64,000 nt of DNA. Origin: Apteryx mantelli. Taxonomy: Eukaryota > Chordata > Aves > Apterygiformes > Apterygidae. Under the pieces are notes generated by a model. That model did not search any database. It was not told the DNA's origin and was given only the letters and a program-made list of their open reading frames with translations. Position numbers and translations under genes: made by a program. The stretch is taken from positions 868,001-932,000 of the forward strand of contig NC_090012.1 of assembly GCF_036417845.1 (NCBI RefSeq), read 5' to 3'. The number at the start of each line of letters is the position of its first letter. The stretch's first letter is position 1. This document shows, piece by piece, positions 40,301 to 51,100 of the stretch.

Positions 40301-42037
40301 CTCGTAGCCGGACTCATTCTCCTGCTTGACGCCGCCGTGCTCGTAAGCCTGGTAGCCCTGCGGCTCGGCCTGGTGCGCGTTGTTGTCGATGCCATCTTCG
40401 GGCAGGGGGAAAACACGGAAATCCCGCGTCAGGCTATTGTTTTTTGACAGGCGAAACCCAGCAGGATGCGCGCGGTGGGGATCAGGAGCCCCGGCATTCG
40501 CGGAAGAGCGGATCCCCGCGGCGGCGCCTCCCAGCCGGGCCCGCGAGGGCCGGCGACCCCCGAGATCCCCACGCCGCGGCCAGCGGCGGCAGCTCCCGCG
40601 TTCCCGGCGCCTCCCGGAGCGCGAAAGCGGCTGGCAGGCAGCAGCGAGCACCTCCGGGAGGAGACGCCGCTCGGTTGCTACGCAGGGGAACAAAAACAAC
40701 TTTCGTTCGGGCGGCGGCAGCGAGCTCCGAAACCGGCCGGAGCCCGGGGAGCCGCCGCTGCCAACGCAGGCCTCGTCCCGAGCGCGAGGCGGAGGTGCCG
40801 GCGAGGGGACCTCGCCCCTGGGAAAAGCCCCCGCATCCCCCCCGCGGGGCACACAGTGTGGAGCCGCTCGCTCTTCCGTTAAGGGAACCGGCCCGCTCCG
40901 CTACAGGGTGCCCCAAGGTCGGCTTTTACGGCTTTTCGCTCCCGCCCGGCGCAGGAGGAGCCCGACGGCAGGGAACGGCCGCCCAGAGCCGCTGCCGCGG
41001 GAAAACACCGGCACCGACAAAGCGGAGCTTCCTCCGCCGGCGGGGAACGCCGCACACCTCCGCACCCGGAGCCGGCCGAGCCCCTCGGAGGCGCCAAGCC
41101 GCCCGCGGCTCGCTGGGGCCGGCACCGCCGGGCGCTCGCCCCCGCGCCGGCGAGAGGGTCCGGATGCGGAGCCGGATGGGGCCTGGCCCCGCTGCAACGA
41201 CGGGGGGGCTGCGGGTGGGCCCCCCGCTCAGACAGAGGCGGTTCGGGGGGGGAGGTGTCGGGAGGGTCCCCCCAGCAGGAGGGAGGCTGCAGGCCAGGGG
41301 GAAGGAATTGGGGAGGGGGAGAGGGGTCCGGGCTTCTCAGAGGGGGGGGGGGCCCAGAACTCGGGGGGGGAAAGGGATATTCAGGGCTCTAGGGGGGATC
41401 CAGAGCCCTGTGGGGGCAGATCCAGGTGTCAGAGGGAAGATCTCAAATCTGAGGGGGGATCCAAAACCCTTAGCAGGGGGAGATCCACATTTCGGGGGGG
41501 GGATTCAGGCTCTAGGGGAGACCCAGAACCAGGGGGGAGGGAGGGGGAAGAGACCCAGGCCTCTGGGGGGGGGGGGTGTCTCAGAGCCCTAGGGGGGGGG
41601 GGGTCAAGGCTCTGGGGGGGGTCCAGAACCCTGGAGGGGGGAGACCCAGAACCCGGGGGGGATTTAGACCCCTGGGGGGACCCAAAGCCTCTCTGTGGGG
41701 GGACCCAGAGCCCTTATTTTTGCGGGGGGGGGGGAAGAGCCCTTTCGGGGGGGGGGGAGCAGCCAGGCCCCTGAGGGAGGGCGGGGGGGAGCCGGCGGCC
41801 CCCTCGCCTCAGCGGGGGGAGCCCCGGGCGGGGAGGGGGCGGCGGGGGCCCCGGGGCCCTTACAGTGTCCGTCGGGGGCCTGGTCGCCGCCGGCCGCGCC
41901 GGGCCCCCGCCGGCCTCCTCCGCCTCCAGGGCCGCCTGCAGCCGCTCGGCCAGCTCGGCCTTGAGGCCGCGGGTGTCGAGGCCGCGGCGGCCCAGCTCCT
42001 CCTTCAGCTCGTTGACCCGCAGCCGCCGCACGTCCAT
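31314..42037 (-). CDS. HNRNPUL1: HNRNPUL1, hnRNP U-like protein 1
   Basis: Nuclear RNA-binding protein of mRNA processing and DNA-end resection. Exons in transcript order: 42037-41864 ([23 protein letters not shown]), 40395-40261, 39863-39394 (Tyr-rich repeats, then [19 protein letters not shown]), 39270-39197, 38718-38579, 38020-37921, 37837-37725, 36644-36377, 36234-36112, 35812-35684, 34426-34248, 34079-33732, 32931-32711, 32453-32292 and 31427-31314 (stop). The SPRY domain spans [20 protein letters not shown] to [17 protein letters not shown]-loop [10 protein letters not shown] is followed by [23 protein letters not shown] and Q/S/Y-rich tails end [17 protein letters not shown]. The exon 2 acceptor is uncertain, and an exon equivalent to the human acidic linker was not found in 40400-41860. 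Exon 3 has one or two apparent indels. Confidence 0.93.
31431..32287. repeat. GTGTCACCACACTGTCCCCA minisatellite in the last HNRNPUL1 intron
   Basis: About 28 units of roughly 30 bp, GGGTGTCACCACGCTGTCCCC and CATCCCCCATGCCATCCCCA variants. A larger period of 175-190 bp, beginning TCACTGCACCATCTCCAC, recurs at 31587, 31769 and 31960. Confidence 0.92.
33040..33690. repeat. GACCTGCACACGTGATCCTGG minisatellite in HNRNPUL1 intron
   Basis: About 25 units of 20-27 bp of the form GGACCTGCACACGCAACCCTG and GGGACCACCAGGACCTGCAC lie between the exons at 32711-32931 and 33732-34079. Confidence 0.92.
34427..35683. other. HNRNPUL1 intron between coding exons 10 and 11, no array
   Basis: Unlike most introns here this one is mixed unique sequence without a minisatellite. 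It holds a single 17-mer-like CCCGGACGCCTGGGC at 34545 (antisense to the gene) and a two-copy 38-bp direct repeat at about 35384-35460 (GTAATCCCGAAGGATCGCGG). HNRNPUL1 introns from 34.4 to 41.8 kb are similarly repeat-poor. Confidence 0.7.
39530..39800 (-). repeat. HNRNPUL1: Coding 21-bp repeat ([14 protein letters not shown]) in HNRNPUL1 exon 3
   Basis: About ten heptapeptide units alternate APPAGYS and APAPGYS (read on the minus strand), followed by [20 protein letters not shown]. Human HNRNPUL1, as I recall it, has no such array at this point. The Tyr/Ser/Pro pattern resembles low-complexity condensate-forming tails. The frame slips once or twice near the edges (around 39540 and 39805), which may be consensus error. 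Confidence 0.85.
40396..41863. other. HNRNPUL1 intron 1, GC-rich
   Basis: No clear exon recognised. From 41215 it turns into loose GGGGGGATCCAGAACCCTGG-type repeats (41380-41720) with long G homopolymers. The acidic linker exon expected from human could lie hidden or be missing here. Confidence 0.5.
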
Positions 42038-42189
42038 GGCGCCGCCGCCGCCGCCGCCGCCGCGGGCTCCGCTCAGCGCCCGCCCGCCCGGCCGCGGCCG
42101 CCCGGCCATCGAGGCGCCAGCGACGGGCCCGGCTCAAAAATGGCCGCCATCGCCCTCCTCCCCTCCCCGGGCCGCGCCGCCTTGCAAGC

Positions 42190-42890
42190 CGCGCCGCCAT
42201 TGGCCGGCCGCCGCGCCGCCGCATGTAACGCGCGCCGCCATTGGGGCCGGCCGCTGCCCCCGCCCGCGCGGCGCGGCTCCCCTCCGCTGTCCTCAATCTC
42301 CCGCTCGCTCCCGCTTTGCAAAGGGGGCGCCCATTGGGCGAGCTCGGCGGTGACGCTGTAACGCGCCTTCTCATTGGCCGGGGGCTGCGATTTCTCCTCC
42401 CCCTTCTTCTCCCGGGTCAGTCCACATGAACCGGGAGACGGTGATGACGAGCTCTGATTGACAGCAGAAGGGGCGGGAGCAGGCTGCCTCCTAGCCAATA
42501 GCAGCCAGAGCAGGACGCTTTCCTGTATGCGCTCGCCATTGGCTGGCTCCGATGCTTGTTAGTGCGGGGGCGGGCCCACAAGGAGAGGGCACCTTCTATT
42601 GGCTGAGCTCGGCTGGAGGGCGGGACGAGAACGCCAGCCCCTCTCTCATTGGCCGGCTCGTTATCCCCTCCCATTGGTGGAGCCCCGGGCGGGTTGGGGC
42701 GGGGCGCGTTTCTATTGGCGAGCCCTGGCGGCGTCCGCGCGCGTGTGTGTGTGTGTGTGTGTGTGTGTGTTGCTGCCAGAATGCTGCCTAGCAACTGGAG
42801 CCGGACCGGCGGCGGAGGCGGGGGAGAGCCCGGCGGCGGTTGGCCGAGCCGGGGGCGTTTTCGGCGCGCGGCCATTGGCTGGGCTGAGGC
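42190..42890. promoter_or_regulatory. HNRNPUL1: CCAAT-box array upstream of HNRNPUL1
   Basis: About eleven NF-Y-type sites, nearly all as ATTGG on the + strand (which is CCAAT on the gene's strand): near 42199, 42239, 42332, 42374, 42537, 42597, 42647, 42672, 42713 and 42872. One lies in the opposite sense as GCCAAT at 42495. Spacing is 25-160 bp with GC boxes between. The HNRNPUL1 ATG is at 42037. Confidence 0.75.
42741..42770. repeat. (GT)n microsatellite
   Basis: About 14 GT dinucleotides within the HNRNPUL1 upstream region. Confidence 0.95.
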
Positions 42891-43560
42891 GGGAGCCGGG
42901 GGGGGGGGGGGGGGGGGGAGGTGCCCAGTGCGGCCCAGTCGGGCCCCGTCGGGCGGCGGGGACGGACGTGGCGGGCAGGAGCCGCCCGGCCACCAGGTTC
43001 CCCCCCACCTCCCGCCCCCCAGGGCCCCCCGTGTCCCTCCATGTCCCCTTGTGCCCCCCCCATTGCCCCCCCACGTCTCCCCTGTCCCCTGGTTCACCCT
43101 CTGCACCCCGCCACGGCCCCCCCCGTGTCCTCCATGTCCCCCCCCGTGTCCCCCCTGCACCCCCATGTCCTCCAGTGTCCCCCCATGTCGCCCCTGCACC
43201 CCCCCCCGTGTCCCCCACGCCCCCCCCCATGTCGCCCCTGCATCCCCCTCGTGCCCCCCCGGCCCCCCCCCATGTCCCTTATGCCCCCCCCGTGTCCCTC
43301 CAGGGTCCCCCCGTGTCCGCCTGTCCCCCCCCAGCCCCCTACATCCCCCCATGTCCCTCCGTGTCCCCCCATCTCCCCGTGTCCCTCCAGGGTCCCCCCA
43401 TGTCCGTCTGTCCCCCCCCCAGCCCCCTGCGTCTCCCCTGTGTCCCCCCATGTCCCCGGGTCTGCCCCCCCCCCCCCGAGGAAGAGGAGGAGGAGGCAGC
43501 CGCTGCTGGAGGAAGGGGCTTTATGGCGGCGCCGACCCCGCCGGCCGCGCGCCCCACGGA
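42890..43560. repeat. CCCCCATGTCCCCCCGTGTCC repeat
   Basis: From about 43020 to 43470 C-rich units of 15-30 bp (CCCCCCGTGTCCCCCATGTCC) fill the HNRNPUL1-AXL interval. G-runs precede them at 42900. No gene seen. Confidence 0.88.
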
Positions 43561-44520
43561 CGCACACGCGTGTGCAGGCGCGCGGGGAGGAGCACGCGTG
43601 GGCTCCCGCTCGCGCCGCGCACGCAACGCTGCGGGGGGGCTGCAGGCGCCGCGCGCCGGGGCACGTGCACGGGGCTGCGCGCGGCATGAACACGCGTGTG
43701 CACGGGGCTGCGCACAGCATGAACACGCGTGTGCACGGGGCTGCACGTGAAATGAGCACGCGTGTGCACAGGGCTGCGCACGCCTGGCGCGGGGCTGCGT
43801 GCGGCATGAACACGCGTGGTGCGCGGGGCTGCATGCAGAATGCACATGCGTGTGCACGGAGCTGCATGGGGAATGCATGCATGCGCGCACGGGGCTGCAC
43901 ACGGCATGCACACGCGTGCGCACGGGGCTGCGTACACCCTGCACGGAGACGGATGCGCAGAGCTGCACGTGTACATGCAAAGCTGCACACAGCGCACACG
44001 CATGCACAGAGCTGCACACGCATGTGCACGGAGCCGCATGCGCCATGCGCAGAGAAACGTGCCGGGCCGTGTGCACCCTGCACATGCGTGTGCATGGAGC
44101 TGCACACACGTGTGCACAGGGCTGCCAGAAACCCCACACACACGTGTGCACAGAGACGCGGGTGCTACACACATACATGGTGCTGCACATGCCACAGACA
44201 TGCATGTGCATACAGACATACGGACACATATGAAGGCACAGAGCGGCAAGCAGTACCCATGGCACCGCACACACCACACACATGCGTGTGCACACAGACA
44301 TACAGACATACGCAAAGGCACAGAGCGGCAAGCTGTACCCGTGGCACCGCACACGCCAAGCACACGCGTGTACACGCACACGCAAAGGCACAGAGCGGCA
44401 AGCCGTACCCATGGCCGTGCGGCGCCGCACACGCCACGCACACGTGTGTGCACACACGCACAGAGGCACGGAGCGGCAAGACCCCCCCCTTGGCGTCGCG
44501 CACACGCGTGCAGCCCCCCC
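43560..44520. repeat. GCACACGCGTGTGCACGGGGC minisatellite between HNRNPUL1 and AXL
   Basis: About 20 units of 30-45 bp with GCATGAACACGCGTGTGCAC and GGGGCTGCGCACGGC (43560-44160). Then come four copies of a 74-80 bp unit anchored by CACAGAGCGGCAAGC (44238, 44317, 44391, 44471). No gene seen. Confidence 0.92.
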
Positions 44521-44639
44521 CCCCGGCCCCGCACACGCGTGGGGAGCAGCCGGGCCCCGTTGCCCCCTGCACCCCCCCCCCCGGGACCGGCCGTGGGGAG
44601 ACCCCGACCTGGGGGCTGAGTCCAGCGTAAAGTGCATGG

Positions 44640-45185
44640 GGGGGGGGGGGCTGGGGGGGGCAAGTTTTGGGGGGGGGGCCGGGGGGGTCCCCAAGATGCT
44701 CTGACAGGTGTGTGGGGGGGGTCCCAGCCCCTTGGGGGGGGAGGTCCCGGCCCTTGGGGGGGGGTCCGGCTCTTGGGGGGGTCCCGGGGGGGGGAGGTCC
44801 ATGGAGGCGTCTCCAGTCCATGCAGTGGTGGGAGGAATGTGGGGGGGGGGGGGCCAGGACCCCATCCTGGGGGTCCGGGGGGGTCCTGTTCGTGGCAGTG
44901 GGGCTGGGGCTGGGGGGGGGGGTCCATCCCCCGTGGGGGGGGTGTCCCAGCCGTGGCAGTGGGGCAGCTGGGGGGGGGGGGGTCTGTCCCCCACAGGGGG
45001 GTGTCCCAGCCGTGGCAGTGGGGCAGCTGGGGGGGGGTCCATCCCCCGTGGGGGGGGGTGTCCCAGCCGTGGCAGTGGGGCAGCTGGGGGGGGGGGGGGT
45101 CTGTCCCCCACGGGGGGGGGGGGTCCCGTTCGTGGCAGTGGGGCAGCTGGGGGGGTGTCCGTCCCCCACGGGGGGGGGGGGGGTG
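44640..45185. repeat. 62-bp repeat just past the AXL stop
   Basis: Five copies of a 60-65 bp unit with GTGTCCCAGCCGTGGCAGTG and GGGCAGCTGGGGGGGG, G-rich on the + strand, so C-rich in the AXL 3'UTR. I found no poly(A) signal for AXL in 43500-45185. Confidence 0.88.
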
Positions 45186-48100
45186 TCAGGCTCCCTCCTC
45201 GGAGCGGCGCAGGGGGCCGGGGGGTCTCCGGGGGGGCGGCCGCTCTCGGGGGGGGCCGGGCAGGCCACGTAGCGCCCCGCGGCGGCCCCCCCACCCCCCT
45301 CGGCAGCGGCGGCGGCAGCACAGGGGGTGGGTCCGGGGGGTCCGGGGGGGCGGCGGCGGCGGCGGCGGGCGGGTCCCGGCCCCCCCTTGTGCACTGCGGC
45401 GGGGGGTCGGCGGCGGCGGCGGGGGGGGTCGTCGTTGGCGGTGCTGCCGCCGCGCTGCATGTTGACGTAGAGGCCGCCGGGGGGGGCCGCCGGGGGGGGC
45501 GGGCAGGGCGCGCAGCATCTTGGCCAGGGCCCCGCGCAGCTCCCCGAAGCGCGGCCGCTCGCGCGGCTCCAGCGCCCAGCAGCGCCGCATCAGCGCGTAC
45601 CTGCGCGGGGCCCCACGTCGCCGCTGGGGGGGGGCTCGGGGGGCTCGGGGGGGATTGGGATACGTGGGGGGCTCGGGGGTCCCAGGGCGCTCAAAGGGGC
45701 TGGGTGGGGATTGGGATATGTGGGGGGTCGGGGGTCCCAGGGGGCTCAGGGGTCCTGGGGGGGGATTGGGATACATGGGGGGTCGGGGGTCCCAGGGGGC
45801 TCAGGGGTCCTGGGGGGGGCTCAGGGGGGCTCGGAGGGGCTGGGGGGGGCTGGGGTATGGGAGGAGTCGGGGGGTCCTGGGGGTCCCAGGGGGCTCAGGG
45901 GTCCTGGGGGGGGCTCAGGGGGGCTCGGAGGGGCTGGGGGGGGCTGGGGTATGGGAGGAGTCGGGGGTCCTGGGGGTCCCAGGGGGCTCAGGGGTCCTGG
46001 GGGGGGATTGGGATACATGGGGGGTTGGGGGTCCCAGGGGTCTTGGGGGTCCCGGGGTGGGCTCAGAGGGGCTGGGGAGGTTCAGGGGGGGCTTGGGGGG
46101 GGATTTGGGATACCGTGGGGGGTCGGGGGTCCCAGGGGGCTCAGGGGTCCTGGGGGGGGGATTGGGATACATGGGGGGTTGGGGGGTCCCAGGGGTCTTG
46201 GGGGTCCCCGGGGGGGCTCAGAGGGGCTGGGGAGGTTCAGGGGGGCTTGGGGGGGGGATTGGGATACATGGGGGGTCAGGGGTCCCAGAGGGCTCAGAGG
46301 GGCTGGGGGGGGATTGGGATACGTGGGGGGTCGGGGGTCCCAGGGGTCTTGGGGGTCCCGGGGGGCTCAAAGGGGCTGGGTGGGGATTGGGATACGTGGG
46401 GGCTCGGGGGTCCCGGGGCACTCAAAGGANNNNNNNNNNNNNNNNNNNNNNNNNNNNNNNNNNNNNNNNNNNNNNNNNNNNNNNNNNNNNNNNNNNNNNN
46501 NNNNNNNNNNNNNNNNNNNNNNNNNNNNNNNNNNNNNNNNNNNNNNNNNNNNNNNNNNNNNNNNNNNNNNNNNNNNNNNNNNNNNNNNNNNNNNNNNNNN
46601 NNNNNNNNNNNNNNNNNNNNNNNNNNNNNTGGCGCTCAAAGGGGCTGGGTGGGGATTGGGATATGTGGGGGGTCGGGGGTCCCAGGGGGCTCAGGGGTCC
46701 TGGGGGGGGATTGGGATACATGGGGGGTCGGGGGTCCCAGGGGGCTCAGGGGTCCTGGGGGGGGCTCAGGGGGCTCGGAGGGGCTGGGGGGGCTGGGGTA
46801 TGGGAGGAGTCGGGGGTCCTGGGGGTCCCAGGGGGCTCAGGGTCCTGGGGGGGCTCAGGGGGCTCGGAGGGGCTGGGGGGGCTGGGGTATGGGAGGAGTC
46901 GGGGTCCTGGGGGTCCAGGGGGGCTCAGGGGTCCTGGGGGGGATTGGGATACATGGGGGGTTGGGGGTCCCAGGGGTCTTGGGGGGTCCCGGGGGGGCTC
47001 AGAGGGGCTGGGAGGTTCAGGGGGGCTTGGGGGGGGATTGGGATACGTGGGGGGTCGGGGGTCCAGGGGGCTCAGGGGTCCTGGGGGGGGGATTGGGATA
47101 CATGGGGGGTTGGGGGTCCAGGGGTCTTGGGGGTCCCGGGGGGCTCAGAGGGGCTGGGGAGGTTCAGGGGGGCTTGGGGGGGGATTGGGATACATGGGGG
47201 GTCAGGGGTCCCAGAGGGCTCAGAGGGGCTGGGGGGGATTGGGATACGTGGGGGGTCGGGGGTCCCAGGGGTCTTGGGGTCCCGGGGGGCTCAAAGGGGC
47301 TGGGTGGGGATTGGGATACGTGGGGCTCGGGGGTCCCGGGGCACTCAAGGGGCTGGGTGGGGATTGGGATACGTGGGGGGTCGGGGGTCCCAGGGGTCTT
47401 GGGGGTCCCGGGGGGGCTCAGAGGGGCTGGGGAGGTTCAGGGGGCTTGAGGGGGGATTGGGATACGTGGTGGGTCGGGGGTCCCAGGGGTCTTGGGGGTC
47501 CAGGGGGGCTCAGAGGGGTTGGGGGGGCTGGGGAGGTTCAGGGGGGCTTGGGGGGGGGATTGGGATACATGGGGGTCAGGGGTCCCGGGGGTCTTGGGGG
47601 TCCCGGGGGGCTCAGAGGGGCTGGGGAGGTTCAGGGGGGCTTGGGGGGGGATTGGGATACGTGGGGGGTCGGGGGTCCCAGAGGGCTCAGAGGGGCTGGG
47701 GGGGGATGGATTGGGGGGCATGTGGGGGCTCAGGGGTCCCGGGGGGCTCGGGGGTCCAGGGGGCTCAGAGGGGCTTGGGGGTCTGGGGGGGTTCAGGGGG
47801 ACTCGGGGGGGCTGGCGTATGGGGGGGGTCGGGGGGCTCTGGGGGGCTCAGAGGGGCTGGGGGGGGATTGGGATACGTGGGTGGTTGGGGGTCCAGGGGG
47901 GCTCAGGGGGTCCAGGGGGCCCTGGGGGGTCAGAGGGGTTTGGGGGCTCAGGGGGCTGGGGGTATGTGGGGGGGGCTCAAGGAGGGTCCTGGGGGGGCTC
48001 AGGGGGTGCCAGGAGGTTTGGGGGAGCTGTGGGGGGGGGACACTCACAGGGGGTCGGGGCAGTGGGGGGGCTGGTGCGGGCGGTGGCCGGGGGGGGATGT

Positions 48101-51100
48101 GGGGCCGGGGGGGGTGCAGGGGGGGGGCACGGGGGGGGGACACTCACAGGGGGTCGGGGCAGTGGGGGGGCTGGTGCAGGCGGTGGCCGGGGGGGATGCG
48201 GGGCTGGGGGGGGTGCAGGGGGGGGACATGGGGGGGGGTGACGCGGGGGGGGACACGCGTGATGTTACTCACAGGGGGTCGGGGCAGTGGGGGGGCTGGT
48301 GCGGGCGGTGGCCGGGGGGATGTGGGGCCGGGGGGGGACGCGTGGGGGGGGGACACTCACAGGGGGTCGGGGCAGTGGGGGGGCTGGCGCGGGCGGTGGC
48401 TGGGGGGGATGTGGGGCCGGGGGGGGACGCGGGGGGGGGGGACACTCACAGGGGGTCGGGGCAGTGGGGGGGCTGGTGCGGGCGGTGGCCGGGGGGATGT
48501 GGGGCCGGGGGGGACGCGGGGGGGGGGGACACTCACAGGGGGTCGGGGCAGTGGGGGGGCTGGCGCGGGCGGTGGCCGGGGGGGGATGCGGGGCCGGGGG
48601 GGGTGCAGGGGGGGGGCACGGGGGGGGGGGGACACTCACAGGGGGTCGGGGCAGTGGGGGGGCTGGCGCAGGCGGTGGCTGGGGGGGATGCGGGGCCGGG
48701 GGGGGTGCAGGGGGGGGGCACGGGGGGGGTGACGCGGTGGGGGGGACACTCACAGGGGGTCGGGGCAGTGGGGGGGCTGGCGCAGGCGGTGGCCCTGGCG
48801 CAGGTAGTCGTAGATCTCGCTGTTCTCCACGCCCGGGTAGGGCGTCTGCCCCCGCGTGCCGATCTCCCACATGGTCACCCCGAAGGACCACTGCGACCCC
48901 CCCCGGCGCCCCCCCGTTGGACGCGGGCCGGGGAGCTGCGCCCGAACGCCCCCCCCCCCCATTGGCGGGAACCGGGGAGCTACGCCCAACCACCCCCCCT
49001 CATTGGCCGGGAGCTGGGGAGCTACGCCTGACCGCCCCTCCATTGGCTGGGAACTGGGGAGCTACGCCTGACCACCCCCTCCCATTGGCCGGGGGCCAGG
49101 GAGCTATACCTGACCACCCCTCCCATTGGCTGCCAGCCGGGGAGCTGCGCCTGACCGCTTCCCATTGGCCGGGAGCCGGGGAGCTACACTTGACCGACTC
49201 TCCCATTGGCCAGGAAGTAGAGAGCTACGCCCACTCGCCCCCCCCCCCATTGGCCAGGAGCCAGGCACTGTGTCCACCCGCTTCCCATTGGCTGCCAGCC
49301 AGGGAGCTATGCCCGCCACCCCCTCCCATTGGCCAGGAACCAGGGAGCTATGCCCAACCGCTTCCATTGGCTGCAAACCGGGGATCTACACCACCCACTT
49401 CCCATTGGCCGGGAACCGGGGAGCAACATCCACCCACTTCTCATTGGCCGGGAGCTGGGGGTCTACACCCACCTACTTCCCATTGGCTGCAAACCGGGGA
49501 TCTACACCTGCCCCCTCCCATTCACTGGGAACCAAGGGTCTATACCCACCCCTTCCCATTGGCTGGAAACCAGGGGTCTTCACCCGCCCCCTCCCATTGG
49601 CTGAGAAGTGGGGGATCCACCCACACGCGCCTTCCCATTGGCCAGGCACCGGGCATCTCCGCGCGCATCCCCCACCGTGCTCCCCGTTGGTTGAGGAACC
49701 GGCGCCCCGCGTGCGCGCTGCGCGCCCTCCCATTGGCCGGGGCGGGGCGGGGGCGGGGCTGCCATTGGCCGGGCGGGGGGGGGGGCGGGGGCGGGCTCAC
49801 CACGTCGCTCTGGGTGGTGTAGACGCGGTCGGCCAGGCTCTCCAGCGCGATCCACTTGACGGGCATCTTGGCGATGCGGCCCTGCCGGTAGTAGTCGCCG
49901 CTGTAGATCTTCTTGGAGAGCCCGAAGTCGGCCACGCACACGCGCAGCCGCTCGTCCAGCCTGCGGGGGCGGGGCCTCAGGGGAGGGGCGGGCCTCGGGG
50001 GGCGGGCGGGGTGGGGTGGGGACACGCCCCCCACGCCCAGCCCCGCCCCAATCCCCGGCCCCATCCTGGTCCCCATCCCCTCATCTCCATCCCCATCTCA
50101 TTCCGTCTCTCCTTGTCCAGATCCCTTTCCCATCCCCATCCCCATCCCATCCTGGTCCCATCCCATCCTCCATCCCCTCCTCATCTCCATCCCATCCCCA
50201 TCCTGTCCCATCTCCTTGTCTCCGTCCCCATCCCATCCCCATCCCCATCCCATCCTGGTCCCCATCTCATCCCATCTCCTCCTTGTCCCCATCCCCATCC
50301 CATCCTCATCTCATCCCATCTTGGTCCCATCTCATCCCATCTCCTCCTTGTCCCTATCCCGTCCCCATCCCCTCATCTCCATGCCATCCCCATCCCGTCC
50401 CATCTCCTTGTCTCCATCTCATCCCGTCTCCTCCTTGTCCAGATCCCTGTCCCATCCCCATCCCCTCCTCATCTCCATCCCATCCTCATCCTCATCCCTG
50501 TTCCATCCCATCCCCACATGGTCCCCCCCTCCTTTTCCCCATCCCATCCCCATCCCCTCCTTGTCCTCATCCCCATCCTGCTCCTCATCTCATCCCATCT
50601 CCTCCTTGTCCAGATCCCCGTCCCATCGTCATCCGCATCCCAATCTCATCCCGTCTCCTCCTTGTCCAGATCCCCGTCCCATCGTCATCCCCATCCCATC
50701 CTGGTCCCCATCCCATCCCATCCCCTCCTTGTCCCCATCCCCATCCCTTCCCCATCCCCGTCCCGTCCCCACCCCATCCCACCCCCGCTGTCCCGACCCC
50801 ATCCCCATCCCCATCCCGTCCCCGCCCCGTCCCGTCCCGCCGCCCCGCGCTGACATGCAGTTCCTGGCGGCCAGGTCGCGGTGGATGAAGTTCTTGCCGC
50901 TCAGGTACTCCATGCCGCTGGCGATGTCGGCCATGAAGCCCACCAGCGTCCGCAGCGGCAGCGCCTGCGCGCGCCGCCGTCACGGGGCGCCCGGCGCCGC
51001 GGGACCCACCCCCCCCGCGGGACCCCCACCCGTGGGACCCCCAACCCGTGGGATCCCCACCCAATCCCCTGGGACCCCCAACCCGTGGGACCCCCAAATC

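Noticed and set aside
42769-42796. GTTGCTGCC...CCTAGCAAC as a second RFX X-box
   Set aside because: Half-sites are about 15 bases apart, whereas RFX needs 0-3, and HNRNPUL1 is not a ciliary gene.
45520-49031. Open frames of over 1000 codons on the + strand
   Set aside because: They cross an N gap and follow minisatellite periods; Gly/Trp-rich repeats with no domain, lying antisense to AXL.
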